Numbered from the stretch's first letter, positions 44,082-56,790 are shown. The stretch is DNA of 64,000 nt from DASYKS01 sp031404815 (GCA_031404815.1 JANNIH010000132.1:23490-87489), one strand, 5' to 3'. Notes: a model not told the origin generated them from the sequence alone. Numbers and translations: made by a program.

Positions 44082-46490
44082 CTACTCCCCAAACGGCGTC
44101 CAGATGTTCTTCACCTGAAGCGCCTCGCGCAGAAAATCCTCGCCTTCTCCCTGTTCGGGGTCGGCCCAGTTGCGGGGGTGGCCGTAGGTCACCCAGGTGC
44201 GTTTGAGGTTGCCGATCGAGGCTCGCTCGACGGCGGTGCTGCCGTTGGCGTCTCCGAAATACCAGAGACCGTCGAGGTCGTCGTGGGCGGCGAGGACGGC
44301 GGCGAGGGCGTCGCGGGCTCCGGTGACGATGTTGACGACACCTCCGGGTAGGTCCGAGGTGTCGAAGACCTGGTAGAGGTCGGTCGCCGCGAGCGGATGG
44401 CGCTCTGAGGGGACGGCGACCACGGCGTTGCCCATGGCGACGCAAGGGGCCACCAGGGAGACGAAGGCGAGCAGCGGCCAGTCATCCGGGCAGACCAGCC
44501 CCAAGGTGCCGAGCGGCTCGTGGACGGCGAAGGTGAAATTGCGTTGCGGCACCGCCTGCACGCGGCCGGCGTATTTGTCGGCCCAGGCGGCGTAGGTGAA
44601 CAGGCGCTCGATCGAGAGGTCCACCTCGCGGTGGGCGTCGTCCTTCCCGGTCATCGCCGCGATCCGATGGGCGAAGTCGTCGCGCCGGGCCGCCAGGTTC
44701 TCCGCGGTGTAGTAGAGGATCTGCGCCCGCAGGTGCGCCGTCGATTTCGCCCAGGCGGGCTGCGCCTTCCTCGCGGCCTCGACGGCGTTCCTCAGGTCTT
44801 TGCGGTTGCCCTCTCCCACCTCGCCGAGCAGGCGGCCCCCGGGGGAGAAGATCTTGCGCGCCAGCTCGCCGTCCGGCCGGCTCTGCTTGCCGCCGATATA
44901 CAGCTTGGCCGTGCGGTCGATCGGAGGCAGACCGGATTCATCAAATTCCTCAACCTCCGCCGCTTGGTCGTGGCTGGCCTTGGCTTCTGCCGTCTCCGGA
45001 ACCCGCACGGCTTCCGCCTCCCAGGCGGGGCGCACGTACTCCCACAGCCCTTCCTTGCCCCCTTCGCGCCCGAAGCCGCTCTCGCGGTAGCCGCCGAAGC
45101 CGGACGCCGCGTCGAACAGGTTCGTGCAGTTGATCCAGACCGTGCCGGCCTTGATCTTCGAGGCGATCTCTAGAGCGAGGTTGATGTTCTCCGTCCAGAC
45201 GCTCGCCGCGAGACCGAAGCGGCTGTTGTTGGCCAGCTCCAACGCCTCTTCCGGCGTGCGGAACGTCATCGCCACCAGCACCGGGCCGAAGATCTCCACC
45301 TGGGCGATGGTCGCCGCGGGCGCCACCTCGGTGAACAGTGTGGGCGGATAGAACCACCCCTCGCGCGGGCAGCTCCACGATGGCTGCCAGAGCGTCGCCC
45401 CTTCCGCCACCCCTTGGGCCACCAGCCGCTCGATCCGTTCGAGCTGGACCGGCGCGATGATCGCGCCGATGTCGATCGTCTTGTCTCGCGGGTCGCCCAC
45501 CCGCAGCGTCTCCATGCGCGCCCGCAGCTTGGCGTAGAACGTCTCGGCCACCCCTTCGTGGACCAGCAGGCGCGAGCCGGCGCAGCAGACCTCCCCCTGG
45601 TTGAACCAGATCGCGTCCACCACCCCCTCGACCGCGCCGTCCAAATCCGCGTCGTCGAAGACCAGGAACGGCGACTTGCCGCCCAGTTCGAGCGACAGCC
45701 GCTTGCCCGTGCCGGCGGTCGCCTCGCGGATCAGCCGCCCGACCTCGGTCGAGCCGGTGAAAGCGATCTTGTCGATTCCGGGGTGGCGGACCAGCAGCTC
45801 GCCGGTCCGGCCGTCCCCTTGGACGATGTTGACCACCCCGCGCGGCAGGCCGGCGTCTTGGCAGATCTCGGCGAACGCGGCGGCGGAAAGCGGCGTGAAT
45901 TCCGCCGGCTTTAAAACCACCGTGTTGCCCATCGCGAGCGCGGGCGCGATCTTCCAGGCGAGCATCAAGAGCGGAAAGTTCCACGGGATGATCTGTCCGG
46001 CGACCCCTACCGGAACGTAGCCGGGCAGCTCGCGCGCCATCAGCTGCGCCCAGCCGGCGTGGTGGTAGAAATGGCGGGCGACCAGCGGGATGTCGAGGTC
46101 GCGCGTCTCGCGGATCGGCTTGCCGTTGTCCATCGTCTCCAAGACGGCGAGCCGGCGCGCGTTCTTCTGCACGTGGCGGGCGAGCGCATAGAGATGCCGC
46201 GCCCGGCCGTGGCCGCCGAGCGCCCACCAGAGAGGCTGCGCCGCTCTTGCCGCGGCGACCGCGGCATCGACCTCGGCGGCGCCCCCTTGGGCCACGCGGG
46301 CGAGCAGCTTGCCGTCGGCGGGGCTCAAGGTTTCGAAGAATTCCTCGACCGCCGGCCGGCGGAATGCGCCGTCGATGAACGGCAGGATCTCCCGGTCGCG
46401 GGCTTCCAGCCAGGCGGTGGCGGGATCCGCGCTCTCCGGGGCCGGGCCGTATTCCATGGTCTCGAAGATCTCGGCGACAGTTGATCCCAT
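44082..46490 (-). CDS. Two-domain aldehyde dehydrogenase (ALDH16 type)
   Basis: 802 residues from ATG 46490. The first domain (about 30-490) is a full aldehyde dehydrogenase: IPWNFPLLMLAWKIAPALAM, TGSTEVGRLI, LELGGKSPF with the general-base Glu, and GEVCCAGSR with catalytic Cys at about 302. The second domain (about 520-800) is ALDH-like but lacks the Cys loop and ends early, as in ALDH16 proteins where it serves structure. NAD(P)-dependent oxidation of an aldehyde is expected. The gene follows deoC by 23 bases, so acetaldehyde from deoxyribose phosphate is the likely substrate. That pairing is inference from operon structure. Confidence 0.9.
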   Translation of the reverse strand: MGSTVAEIFETMEYGPAPESADPATAWLEARDREILPFIDGAFRRPAVEEFFETLSPADGKLLARVAQGGAAEVDAAVAAARAAQPLWWALGGHGRARHLYALARHVQKNARRLAVLETMDNGKPIRETRDLDIPLVARHFYHHAGWAQLMARELPGYVPVGVAGQIIPWNFPLLMLAWKIAPALAMGNTVVLKPAEFTPLSAAAFAEICQDAGLPRGVVNIVQGDGRTGELLVRHPGIDKIAFTGSTEVGRLIREATAGTGKRLSLELGGKSPFLVFDDADLDGAVEGVVDAIWFNQGEVCCAGSRLLVHEGVAETFYAKLRARMETLRVGDPRDKTIDIGAIIAPVQLERIERLVAQGVAEGATLWQPSWSCPREGWFYPPTLFTEVAPAATIAQVEIFGPVLVAMTFRTPEEALELANNSRFGLAASVWTENINLALEIASKIKAGTVWINCTNLFDAASGFGGYRESGFGREGGKEGLWEYVRPAWEAEAVRVPETAEAKASHDQAAEVEEFDESGLPPIDRTAKLYIGGKQSRPDGELARKIFSPGGRLLGEVGEGNRKDLRNAVEAARKAQPAWAKSTAHLRAQILYYTAENLAARRDDFAHRIAAMTGKDDAHREVDLSIERLFTYAAWADKYAGRVQAVPQRNFTFAVHEPLGTLGLVCPDDWPLLAFVSLVAPCVAMGNAVVAVPSERHPLAATDLYQVFDTSDLPGGVVNIVTGARDALAAVLAAHDDLDGLWYFGDANGSTAVERASIGNLKRTWVTYGHPRNWADPEQGEGEDFLREALQVKNIWTPFGE

Positions 46491-46513
46491 AAAAGCCGGC
46501 TCCTGACCCTTCT

Positions 46514-47521
46514 TCAAGCGAGCGGGTGGCGGAAGGAGGCCGAGTAGCGGCCGGTGACGTGGTGTTCCAGCTGGCGCTCGATGTCGCCCAAGAGGCTCGA
46601 AGCGCCGAGCCGGAACAGGTCGCGGCGCATCCAATCGAGCCCCAGCTCCTCTTTCATCAGCGCCAGCCAGTCGGCGGACTGCTTGGCGGTCGAGATGCCG
46701 CCCGCCGGTTTGAAGCCGACTTTGAAGCCGGTGCGCTCGCGGTAGTCGCGGATCGCCCGCACCATGACCAGCGACACCGGCAGCGTGGCGTTCGCTTTCT
46801 CTTTGCCGGTGGAGGTCTTGATGAAGTCGGCGCCGGCCATCATGGCGACCCGGCTCGCCCGCGCCACGTTGCGCAGGGTGCCGAGCTCGCCGGTGGCGAG
46901 GATCGTCTTCAGATGGGCCGGGCCGCACGCTTCGCGGAACGCCCGGATCTCGTCGTAGAGCGCCGGCCAGTCGCCGGTCAAGACGTGGGCGCGGCTGATC
47001 ACGATGTCGATCTCTTCGGCGCCCGCGGCGACCGACTCGCGGATCTCGGCGAGCCGGAGCGCCAAGGGGTTCAACCCGGCCGGGAACCCGGCGGAGACCG
47101 CGCAGACCGGGATGCCGGAGCCGGCGAGCGCCTTCCGGGCCGGCGCGATCAGCTGGTGGTAGACGCAGACGGAAGCCACCCGGATCCCCAAGTGCGCCAC
47201 CCCGAGCGCTTCGAGGAGATCCTCGCGGATCGGTCGCCGCGCCTTGGCGCACAGCCGCTGTACGCGCCCGGGGGTGTCATCCCCTTGGAGCGTGGTCAGG
47301 TCCATGCAGGTGACCGCCCGCAGGTACCAGGCGGCCTGCCAGTCTTTCTTGACCGTCCGCCGTTTGGGGAGCGTCGCCGCCCGGCGCTCGACCGCGCTGG
47401 TGTTGACCCGCACGTCCCGCACCCACGCGAGATCGAGCGGGGTGCCCGGGTTGCGCTTCGGATGCGGCTCCGCCCAAAGGGAGACGATGACGGGCGGTTC
47501 GCGGAGTTCGTGAACGGCCAT
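46514..47521 (-). CDS. deoC: Deoxyribose-phosphate aldolase
   Basis: 335 residues, longer than E. coli DeoC (about 260) because of an N-terminal extension, as in the eukaryote-like/actinobacterial type. Active-site signatures are EEIDIVISRAHVLTGDW, the Schiff-base lysine in ADFIKTSTGKE and the second lysine in FKVGFKPAGGIST. It splits 2-deoxyribose-5-phosphate into glyceraldehyde-3-phosphate and acetaldehyde in nucleoside salvage. It is the first gene of a likely deoC-ALDH16 operon. The start is ATG 47521. Confidence 0.93.
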   Translation of the reverse strand: MAVHELREPPVIVSLWAEPHPKRNPGTPLDLAWVRDVRVNTSAVERRAATLPKRRTVKKDWQAAWYLRAVTCMDLTTLQGDDTPGRVQRLCAKARRPIREDLLEALGVAHLGIRVASVCVYHQLIAPARKALAGSGIPVCAVSAGFPAGLNPLALRLAEIRESVAAGAEEIDIVISRAHVLTGDWPALYDEIRAFREACGPAHLKTILATGELGTLRNVARASRVAMMAGADFIKTSTGKEKANATLPVSLVMVRAIRDYRERTGFKVGFKPAGGISTAKQSADWLALMKEELGLDWMRRDLFRLGASSLLGDIERQLEHHVTGRYSASFRHPLA

Positions 47522-47711
47522 GGTCGAGCAAGCCTAGCACGGGAGAAACTCCTGCCCGGCCTTTCCGTCGAGCGGTGCAAGGGGGCCTCGACCGAGAGAT
47601 CCGCACACCCCTTCGAGAAACCGCCCACCCGCCCTCTCGGGTGGGGACAGAGGAGGGCGTGGCGATTTAGGGTGGCTCGAAGCTGCAGATTCTTTAGGGA
47701 GGCCCCAGGGC

Positions 47712-51308
<3,597 letters not shown>

Positions 51309-51309
51309 G

Positions 51310-52314
51310 ATGAGCCTCGACCTGACCACCTCGTATCTCGGTCTCCCGTTGGCGCACCCGTTGATCGTCGGGGCCTCGCCGATGGTCGACGATCTCGACA
51401 CCGTGCGCCGGCTGGAGGATTCACGGGCGGCGGCGATCGTCATGCATTCGCTGTTCGAAGAGCAGCTCTCCGCCGAGCAGCTCGCGACCGCCGCGGCGTT
51501 CGAATCGGGAGGCGAGTCATTCGCCGAGGCGATCTCGTACCTGCCGGCGCGGACTGACTTCGCGCTCGGTCCGGACGAGTACCTAGAGCAGCTGCAGAAG
51601 ATCAAAGCGGCGGTGCGCATTCCGGTGATCGCCTCGTTGAACGGCGCGACCCCCGGCGGCTGGCTGACCCACGCGCGCGAACTCGAACAGGCGGGGGCGG
51701 ATGCGATCGAACTCAATGTCTACCGGCTCGCGACCGACCTCTACGAAACCGGCCCGGAGATCGAGACCCGGATCGTCCAGATGGCCGCGGCGATCAAGAC
51801 GGAGGTGCGAATCCCGGTCGCGGTCAAACTCTCGCCGTTCCACACCGCGCTCGCAAACTTCGCGCTCCGGCTCGACCAGGCGGGGGTCGAGGGCCTCGTG
51901 CTGTTCAACCGCTTCTACCAGCCCGATATCGACATCGAAGCGCTCGAGGTCGACCGCAGCCTTCACTTGTCGACCCCGGATGATCTGCCGCTCCGCCTGC
52001 GCTGGCTCGCGATCCTCTCGGGCAAGATTCGCCCGTCGCTCGCGGCGTGCGGCGGCGTCCATTCGGCCAAAGATGCGGTCAAGGCGATCATGGCGGGAGC
52101 GCACGCGGTGCAGATCGTCTCTGCCCTTTTGAAGCACGGTCCCGACTACCTTCGCCTGCTCTACGACGAGCTGGTCGGCTGGGTGGGCGAGCACGACTAC
52201 ACCTCGATCCGCGAGATGCGCGGCAACATGAGCCTCGCCAAATGCCCCGACCCGGCCGCCTATGAGCGCGCCAACTACATCCACATCCTGCAGAGCTGGC
52301 GCGGGTGGGAGTAG
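51310..52314 (+). CDS. Dihydroorotate-dehydrogenase-like FMN protein
   Basis: 334 residues beginning one base after the NifJ stop. TTSYLGLPLAHPLIVGASPM is the N-terminal strand of the PyrD-type barrel; IPVIASLNGATPGGW, DAIELNVYRLATD, IPVAVKLSPF, GLVLFNRFYQPD and ACGGVHSAKDAVKAIMAGAH supply FMN-phosphate binding. The catalytic base region resembles PyrD-like proteins that accompany NifJ in many genomes. They may take electrons from ferredoxin or act on a pyrimidine; true pyrimidine synthesis is uncertain. Cytoplasmic. Confidence 0.9.
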   Translation: MSLDLTTSYLGLPLAHPLIVGASPMVDDLDTVRRLEDSRAAAIVMHSLFEEQLSAEQLATAAAFESGGESFAEAISYLPARTDFALGPDEYLEQLQKIKAAVRIPVIASLNGATPGGWLTHARELEQAGADAIELNVYRLATDLYETGPEIETRIVQMAAAIKTEVRIPVAVKLSPFHTALANFALRLDQAGVEGLVLFNRFYQPDIDIEALEVDRSLHLSTPDDLPLRLRWLAILSGKIRPSLAACGGVHSAKDAVKAIMAGAHAVQIVSALLKHGPDYLRLLYDELVGWVGEHDYTSIREMRGNMSLAKCPDPAAYERANYIHILQSWRGWE

Positions 52315-52407
52315 AGGGGAGGGCACCGTCCACGGCTGGCCCCCGTCGCGCGCGGCCCCACCCTTCGACTTCGCTCAGGGCTCGGGTCCCGCGCTCCTCT
52401 TTGGCGC

Positions 52408-52593
52408 CTAGCTTTCCGCGGGCATGACGATCCAGAGAATCACATACGCCAAGATGCCGGGGAACCCGACCGAGAGGATCGAGATGACGACGTAGAGGAC
52501 GCGCACCAGCGTAACGTCCCAGCCGAGCCAGTCGGCCAAGCCGCCGCAGACGCCGGCGATGATCTTGTGTCGAGACGAGCGAGTGAGGGGCAT
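52408..52593 (-). CDS. PspC domain protein
   Basis: 61 residues: SRHKIIAGVCGGLADWLGWD then VTLVRVLYVVISILSVGFPG and a hydrophobic AYVILWIVMPAES end, a complete PspC domain. Such short PspC proteins are inner-membrane stress or envelope proteins. No PspA or phage-shock operon is nearby. Upstream of it, at about 52350-52385, is a CTTCGACTTCGCTCAGGG sequence typical of dispersed palindromic repeats. Confidence 0.88.
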   Translation of the reverse strand: MPLTRSSRHKIIAGVCGGLADWLGWDVTLVRVLYVVISILSVGFPGILAYVILWIVMPAES

Positions 52594-52701
52594 AGGGGTG
52601 GACCTCCGATCAAGCCCATCTTACGGCAGGCCGGGGCGGGCGGTTTCAACCAATCGCCGCGCCCCCCACTTCGCTCGAACCGCCGACTACCTACCCGGCG
52701 G

Positions 52702-52890
52702 TTAGCACCAGCTCGTCGGGCAGCCGCAATCCGACCAGAAGCAGGTGTAGGCGCTCTTGCAGTGGCAGGTCTGGAAGCAGGTGTTCTCGGTGTTGCCTCC
52801 GGCCACCGCCCCCACCTCCTGCCGGTTCAGAGAATCCAATCCACGGAGCGTTTCGCGGTGCAGCGCCAGCTTCCCGAGGTTCTTTTTCAT
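52702..52890 (-). CDS. RiPP-like Cys-rich precursor peptide D (LHRET leader)
   Basis: 62 residues from ATG 52890. The leader MKKNLGKLALHRETLRGLDS ends with EVGAVAGG at about 25-32, a double-glycine cleavage-like site, and the core has seven cysteines (NTC, QTC, HC, YTC, SDC, GC, SWC) with Thr/Ser. The frame is open to 53085 but the family leader fixes the start. AAGGGAAAGG is upstream and a possible TAGAAT -10 is at about 52975. No terminator-like hairpin or homologous upstream block as in A/B is seen. It is followed on the same strand by the pspC gene and preceded by a collagen-like lipoprotein. Confidence 0.77.
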   Translation of the reverse strand: MKKNLGKLALHRETLRGLDSLNRQEVGAVAGGNTENTCFQTCHCKSAYTCFWSDCGCPTSWC

Positions 52891-53039
52891 GGCATCCTTT
52901 CCCTTGGTATCGCGACCTTCGAATCGGTCGGACCTGCCGGCCAGGTCGCTGCGGCGGCAGGATTGGGACGACGATTCTAGCGCTCTTTCGCCGATCCTCG
53001 CTCGCGGTCGGTCGGTCGATTCGATCCGCCACCCTGCCG

Positions 53040-53426
53040 TCAGGCGCCGACCGAGGCGCAGATCACCCGCATCCGGAGCTTCCAATTACGGGCAAACGCG
53101 CTGTGGTTCTTGGCGTTCGTCAGCCAATGGCTCCCATCGAATGCCGGCTCCGAGTAGGTCGCTTCGCCCTCCAGAATGGCGCTGGTCGAGTCCAACACCG
53201 ACCACCCCGCACCGAGCGCCTTCTTGCCCGCCGGGCAGTCCACGCGGAGCTGTTTGGAAACCGTACTGTTCACGGCCGTCTCGCCCACCACTACCTCGTA
53301 TCCTGAAACGCCGGACGCGCCCGCCGCGCCCGCAGGACCTGCCGGCCCGAGAGGGCCCACTCGCCCGGCGCATCCAGCTGCGCCCGCTGCGATCACCAAA
53401 GCAACCATCGAGGCCAACCTGTTCAT
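53040..53426 (-). CDS. Lipoprotein with collagen-like Gly-x-y stretch
   Basis: 128 residues. A lipoprotein signal peptide ends at AAGCAG (lipobox Cys about 19). Directly after it is a short collagen-like segment (VGPLGPAGPAGAAGASGVSG). The remaining 85 residues (YEVVVGETAVNSTVSKQLRV; ALGAGWSVLDSTSAILEGEA) form a beta-rich domain with two Cys that may pair. It likely sits on the periplasmic or outer face. Function unknown; collagen-like tails mediate trimerisation or adhesion in other bacteria. Confidence 0.75.
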   Translation of the reverse strand: MNRLASMVALVIAAGAAGCAGRVGPLGPAGPAGAAGASGVSGYEVVVGETAVNSTVSKQLRVDCPAGKKALGAGWSVLDSTSAILEGEATYSEPAFDGSHWLTNAKNHSAFARNWKLRMRVICASVGA

Positions 53427-53756
53427 TTCCAGAATCCTCCCCAGGATGAGGAACCCCTTCCCGGAAGGCGACCCTCTGTCGCCGTCCGTTCCTTCGGGTT
53501 CATAGGAGAGTTTGCGAAGCGGAGCGACAATCTGACGCGCCGCCCGGGCCGGAGGCGATCTCAGCGGCGCTCTGGCCGCCGTTCGAAGGCGATAGCCGGC
53601 ATCGCGACCCGATTGCGCCCATTCGGTGCCGAGAAGGGCTATCGAAGAACGATAGGCGCTATCGCAACTTGATTCGAGCCGTCGGGTCCGGATAGCGGCC
53701 AGCGCGAAACGATTACCACCACCACGGTCTGATGGCCACGGCGTCGAGGCCTCATG
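53427..53756. other. Gene-free interval with short palindromes
   Basis: Between 53588 and 53697 the sequence CTATCG/CGATAG occurs five times, including CTATCG-AAGAA-CGATAG (53639-53655) followed by another CTATCG. The spacing and orientation are regular enough to suggest a binding-site cluster or small repeat. No coding sequence is supported. Confidence 0.5.
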
Positions 53757-54398
53757 CTATGGGATAGCCGGTCCAGCCGTCGAGTCCCGATTTTTCCCAA
53801 GCGCACGAAAAAGCCTACCTTTCTTCACTACGATCCGGATAAACCAGGCGGTCATACCTACCAGGAGCAACACCACTAACCAAGCGGTCGCCTTGCTTGG
53901 CCACCACAGCGCAAGAGAAACCCAGAGGGAAAGGAGCACGACAGATAAAATTTCCCATCTAATAACCTCCCGATACAAAGGCTTTTCTATCTCTTTGGCT
54001 ACCTTGGATTCCAAGCAATCCCAGACGAAGTAGAGCGCCATGAATACCAGGTAACAGACTGCAACCGCACAAAAGTTCGGCGCCTTAGCTCCATCATCCA
54101 GATGGAGCGCTTTAACTGTGGCATAGAGGCAGATAAGGAAGATCAGATCGAAGGTGAAGAACAGCCATCCGAAGCTCTCGTTCTTGGTATAGACCGTATA
54201 GAGGTAGTCGCAAAAATAGAATGCGAGCACCGTTGCCAAGAGGGCGAGCTTTGTAAGTAGGGGCCAACCTACAGCTCGGTCGAGGAAAGAACATAGATTG
54301 GATGCCACAAAATCAAACAAGCGGTAGATGATGGTCCCCAGCACAGCCGGGTAGATCAAGCCGAGCATGAGAGAATGCTTGAGGCTCTTGGTGTTCAT
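53757..54398 (-). CDS. Polytopic membrane protein, hypothetical
   Basis: 213 residues with about six membrane spans (IYPAVLGTIIYRLFDFV, LLTKLALLATVLAFYF, FFTFDLIFLICLYATV, AVCYLVFMALYFVWDC, LSVVLLSLWVSLALWW, WLVVLLLVGMTAWFIRI). The gene is AT-richer than its neighbours and uses less GC-biased codons, suggesting acquisition. No family recognised. Upstream, 54510-54600 contains a short remnant. Confidence 0.6.
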   Translation of the reverse strand: MNTKSLKHSLMLGLIYPAVLGTIIYRLFDFVASNLCSFLDRAVGWPLLTKLALLATVLAFYFCDYLYTVYTKNESFGWLFFTFDLIFLICLYATVKALHLDDGAKAPNFCAVAVCYLVFMALYFVWDCLESKVAKEIEKPLYREVIRWEILSVVLLSLWVSLALWWPSKATAWLVVLLLVGMTAWFIRIVVKKGRLFRALGKNRDSTAGPAIP

Positions 54399-54604
54399 TG
54401 GCGTCTCCAGAGCGCTGGTGTAGTTCCTGGTTGTCGAACCTATCGATCGGGCTGGTGCGCAGTATAGCGCTCGTGGAGTTTCAGAACCACCAGTAGAACG
54501 GAGGACTGGATGAAGGAACTCCGAGAAGGGGAGGACTGATTGCTCCCGTGGCCGAAGGTGGTCGAGGAGTGCCGCGATCTCAACCTGGAGCGCTGGCGCT
54601 GAAT

Positions 54605-54862
54605 CTACTCGTATCCCTGGCCGCGCTTGAATACGTGCAGGATGATGAGGAGGCCGAGCGTCTGGTCCCAGGCAAAGCGGACTCGCCAGCCGCCGACGCG
54701 CAGCCGATATTCGGGAGGCTGCTGGCCTGAAAGCTTGACTACGTCACCCTGACGGGTCTCGGCAAGTCTGAAAACGGCGGCGACAATTCGTTCGCGAGTA
54801 GGGCGGTCGAGGCGGTTGAGATCCCGTTGGGCTCGCGCCGTCCAGTCGATGCTCAGGCTCAC
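54605..54862 (-). CDS. RelE/ParE-family toxin
   Basis: 85 residues from GTG 54862, overlapping the antitoxin stop (GTGA). SIDWTARAQRDLNRLDRPTR and the YRLRVGGWRVRFAWD strand pair plus the LIILHVFKRGQGYE end are the RelE/ParE fold with conserved basic residues. It either cuts ribosome-bound mRNA or poisons gyrase. Its antitoxin is the preceding gene. Confidence 0.88.
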   Translation of the reverse strand: MSLSIDWTARAQRDLNRLDRPTRERIVAAVFRLAETRQGDVVKLSGQQPPEYRLRVGGWRVRFAWDQTLGLLIILHVFKRGQGYE

Positions 54863-55110
54863 AGAAGGCCCAACGACTTCTTCAATTCTTCGGTCGTGAG
54901 GCGCTTCCCCTCCCGATGATCCCGCCAGGCTTCGGCCACTGCCGCAACCTCGCCGGGCGTCTCGTCCTCATCGTCTTCGGGGGCGTTCTCTAAGGTAAAG
55001 AGAGGTGGCTCAGCCGTCTCTTGGAGAACCGCGAGCAAGAGTTTGGCTCGGTGGATCTCGGTCTCAGGAAGGTCGTCGACCAGACGGTGAAGGCTGTCTC
55101 GCATCGTCAT
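54859..55110 (-). CDS. Antitoxin paired with RelE/ParE toxin
   Basis: 83 residues from ATG 55110; GAGGAG is six bases before it, while the ATG at 55116 is too close to that site. MTMRDSLHRLVDDLPETEIH and a long acidic linker (NAPEDDEDETPGEVAAVAEA) followed by HREGKRLTTEELKKSLGL form a compact antitoxin with intrinsic disorder. The stop overlaps the toxin start, so the two are translationally coupled. Confidence 0.82.
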   Translation of the reverse strand: MTMRDSLHRLVDDLPETEIHRAKLLLAVLQETAEPPLFTLENAPEDDEDETPGEVAAVAEAWRDHREGKRLTTEELKKSLGLL

Positions 55111-55159
55111 AGCCATCTCCTCGACCTCTATTCTAGCTCGAACGCGGGCGGCTCCCATC

Positions 55160-56749
55160 TCACGTCGGATGGATCTTTGTTTCCACCTCCGCCCCCGCCC
55201 CGTGCCGAGCGGCGACCACCGCGGCGGTGAACATTCCGCAGACCGCTGCGAAGGTGACCAGCGCCACCAGGGACATCCACCCTTTGGGGTCGGTCGGTTG
55301 GAGGAAGGTCAGCAGCTCCGCCATCGGCGCGAACGGCTTGCCCTCTTTCACCCCTTCGAGGGAGCGGAGGGTGGCGCGGATCAGGGCGCCGACTCCTAGG
55401 CCGGCGATGGCGCCTAGGATGCCGCGGAACGCGAGCTGGCGGGAAGTCAACGGGTCTTTGTACTTCGGCGGCTCGATCGAGAATTCGGGCTCGCGTTGGC
55501 CCCAGGGGACGAAGCGGGCGAGCAGGATCATGCCGGGGATGCCGGCGAAGATCGAGAACCAGAAGAACTGGGTCCAGCCGATCGCGTGCACCAGGAAGCC
55601 GGTGATCGGTCCGGAGAGCAGACGCGGCAGGCCGAACAGGCTGGAGAACAGGGCGTATTGGGTAGCCGAGAAGCGCTTCTGCGTCAGGCGCAGGAGCAGC
55701 ACGCCATACGCCCCCGTTCCCATGCCGGAGGCGAGCGTCTCGAACGCCATCGCGCCGTACATCATCCAGCGGTTCGGGCCGGGTTGGACCGAGAGGAGCA
55801 CGTAGCCCAGATTCGAGAAAATCTGGAGGAAGCCGAAGAACCAGAGCGAGCGGCCAAGGCCGAGTGTGGAGGTGAGCGCGCCGCCGAAGAAGACGCCGAT
55901 CAGGTTACCGAACAGACCGACCGTCGCGAGCGCCACGCCGCGGTCGAAGTCGGTGTAGCCGGCTTGCACCAGGAACGAGCGCTGGAGCGTCTGCGCGAGC
56001 TGGTCGGCGAACTTGTAGAGCAGGACGAACGCGAGGATCTCGAGCGCCCGGTGGCGCGAGAGGAAGCCGAGAAACGGCAGCCAAACCGCATCGCGCAGCG
56101 ACTTCGGCGCCGGCAGTTGCCCCTCCGGTTCCGGCGCCTTCCAGGTGATTGCGACGAGCGGCAGGTAGCAGACCGCGAGCAGCGCGATCACCAACGGCCA
56201 GGAGGTCATCCCCGCGAGCGTGATCGAAAAGCCGCCCGCGAGATACATCGCCGCCCGGTAGATCGCGGTGCGGGCGCCCACCGCCACCCCCTGTTCCTCG
56301 GGGCGCAGCACGTCGACCGCGTAGGCGTCGAGCGCGATGTCTTGGGTCGCGGCGGCGAGAGCGACCGCGAGTGCCAAGGCACCCACCACCCAAGGGGCAT
56401 CCGGATGACCGCCGACCCCGGCGAGCGAGAGCGTGGTGGCGAAGAGGGCGACCTGCGCGATTGCGATCCACCCCCGCCGCCGGCCCAGCCGTTTGAGCGG
56501 GACATACCGGTCCATCAGCGGCGCCCAAAGGAACTTGAACGTCCACGGCGCCTGCGCGAGCGTGATCAGGCCGACCACCCGCAGATCGACGCCGATCTTG
56601 GTCATCCAATCCGGAATCGCGATCCACACCAGCCCGAGCGGCAGCCCGGAGGAAAACGACATCAGAGAGACCGAGGCGGTCCGCCATGAGGTCATGGCAC
56701 GGACCAGGGCTCGCCCGGTCGAGAGGCGCTGCTCAGGCTGTGGAGTCAT
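55160..56749 (-). CDS. AmpG-like major facilitator permease
   Basis: 529 residues from ATG 56749 with 12-14 membrane spans. SSGLPLGLVWIAIPDWMTKI is the N-terminal AmpG-type helix, FLWAPLMDRYVP the loop 2-3 motif, and ATQDIALDAYAVDVLRPEEQ the characteristic TM4-5 segment. AmpG imports anhydro-muropeptides for wall recycling. A C-terminal extension (FRGILGAIAGLGVGALIRAT; WMSLVALVTFAAVCGMFTAA) adds two spans. No strong ribosome binding site is seen. No ampD/ampC partner is near. Confidence 0.85.
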   Translation of the reverse strand: MTPQPEQRLSTGRALVRAMTSWRTASVSLMSFSSGLPLGLVWIAIPDWMTKIGVDLRVVGLITLAQAPWTFKFLWAPLMDRYVPLKRLGRRRGWIAIAQVALFATTLSLAGVGGHPDAPWVVGALALAVALAAATQDIALDAYAVDVLRPEEQGVAVGARTAIYRAAMYLAGGFSITLAGMTSWPLVIALLAVCYLPLVAITWKAPEPEGQLPAPKSLRDAVWLPFLGFLSRHRALEILAFVLLYKFADQLAQTLQRSFLVQAGYTDFDRGVALATVGLFGNLIGVFFGGALTSTLGLGRSLWFFGFLQIFSNLGYVLLSVQPGPNRWMMYGAMAFETLASGMGTGAYGVLLLRLTQKRFSATQYALFSSLFGLPRLLSGPITGFLVHAIGWTQFFWFSIFAGIPGMILLARFVPWGQREPEFSIEPPKYKDPLTSRQLAFRGILGAIAGLGVGALIRATLRSLEGVKEGKPFAPMAELLTFLQPTDPKGWMSLVALVTFAAVCGMFTAAVVAARHGAGAEVETKIHPT

Positions 56750-56790
56750 GGTGGAGGAGTGTATCCGAGGCAAAAGGGCCGGGCGGGCGT

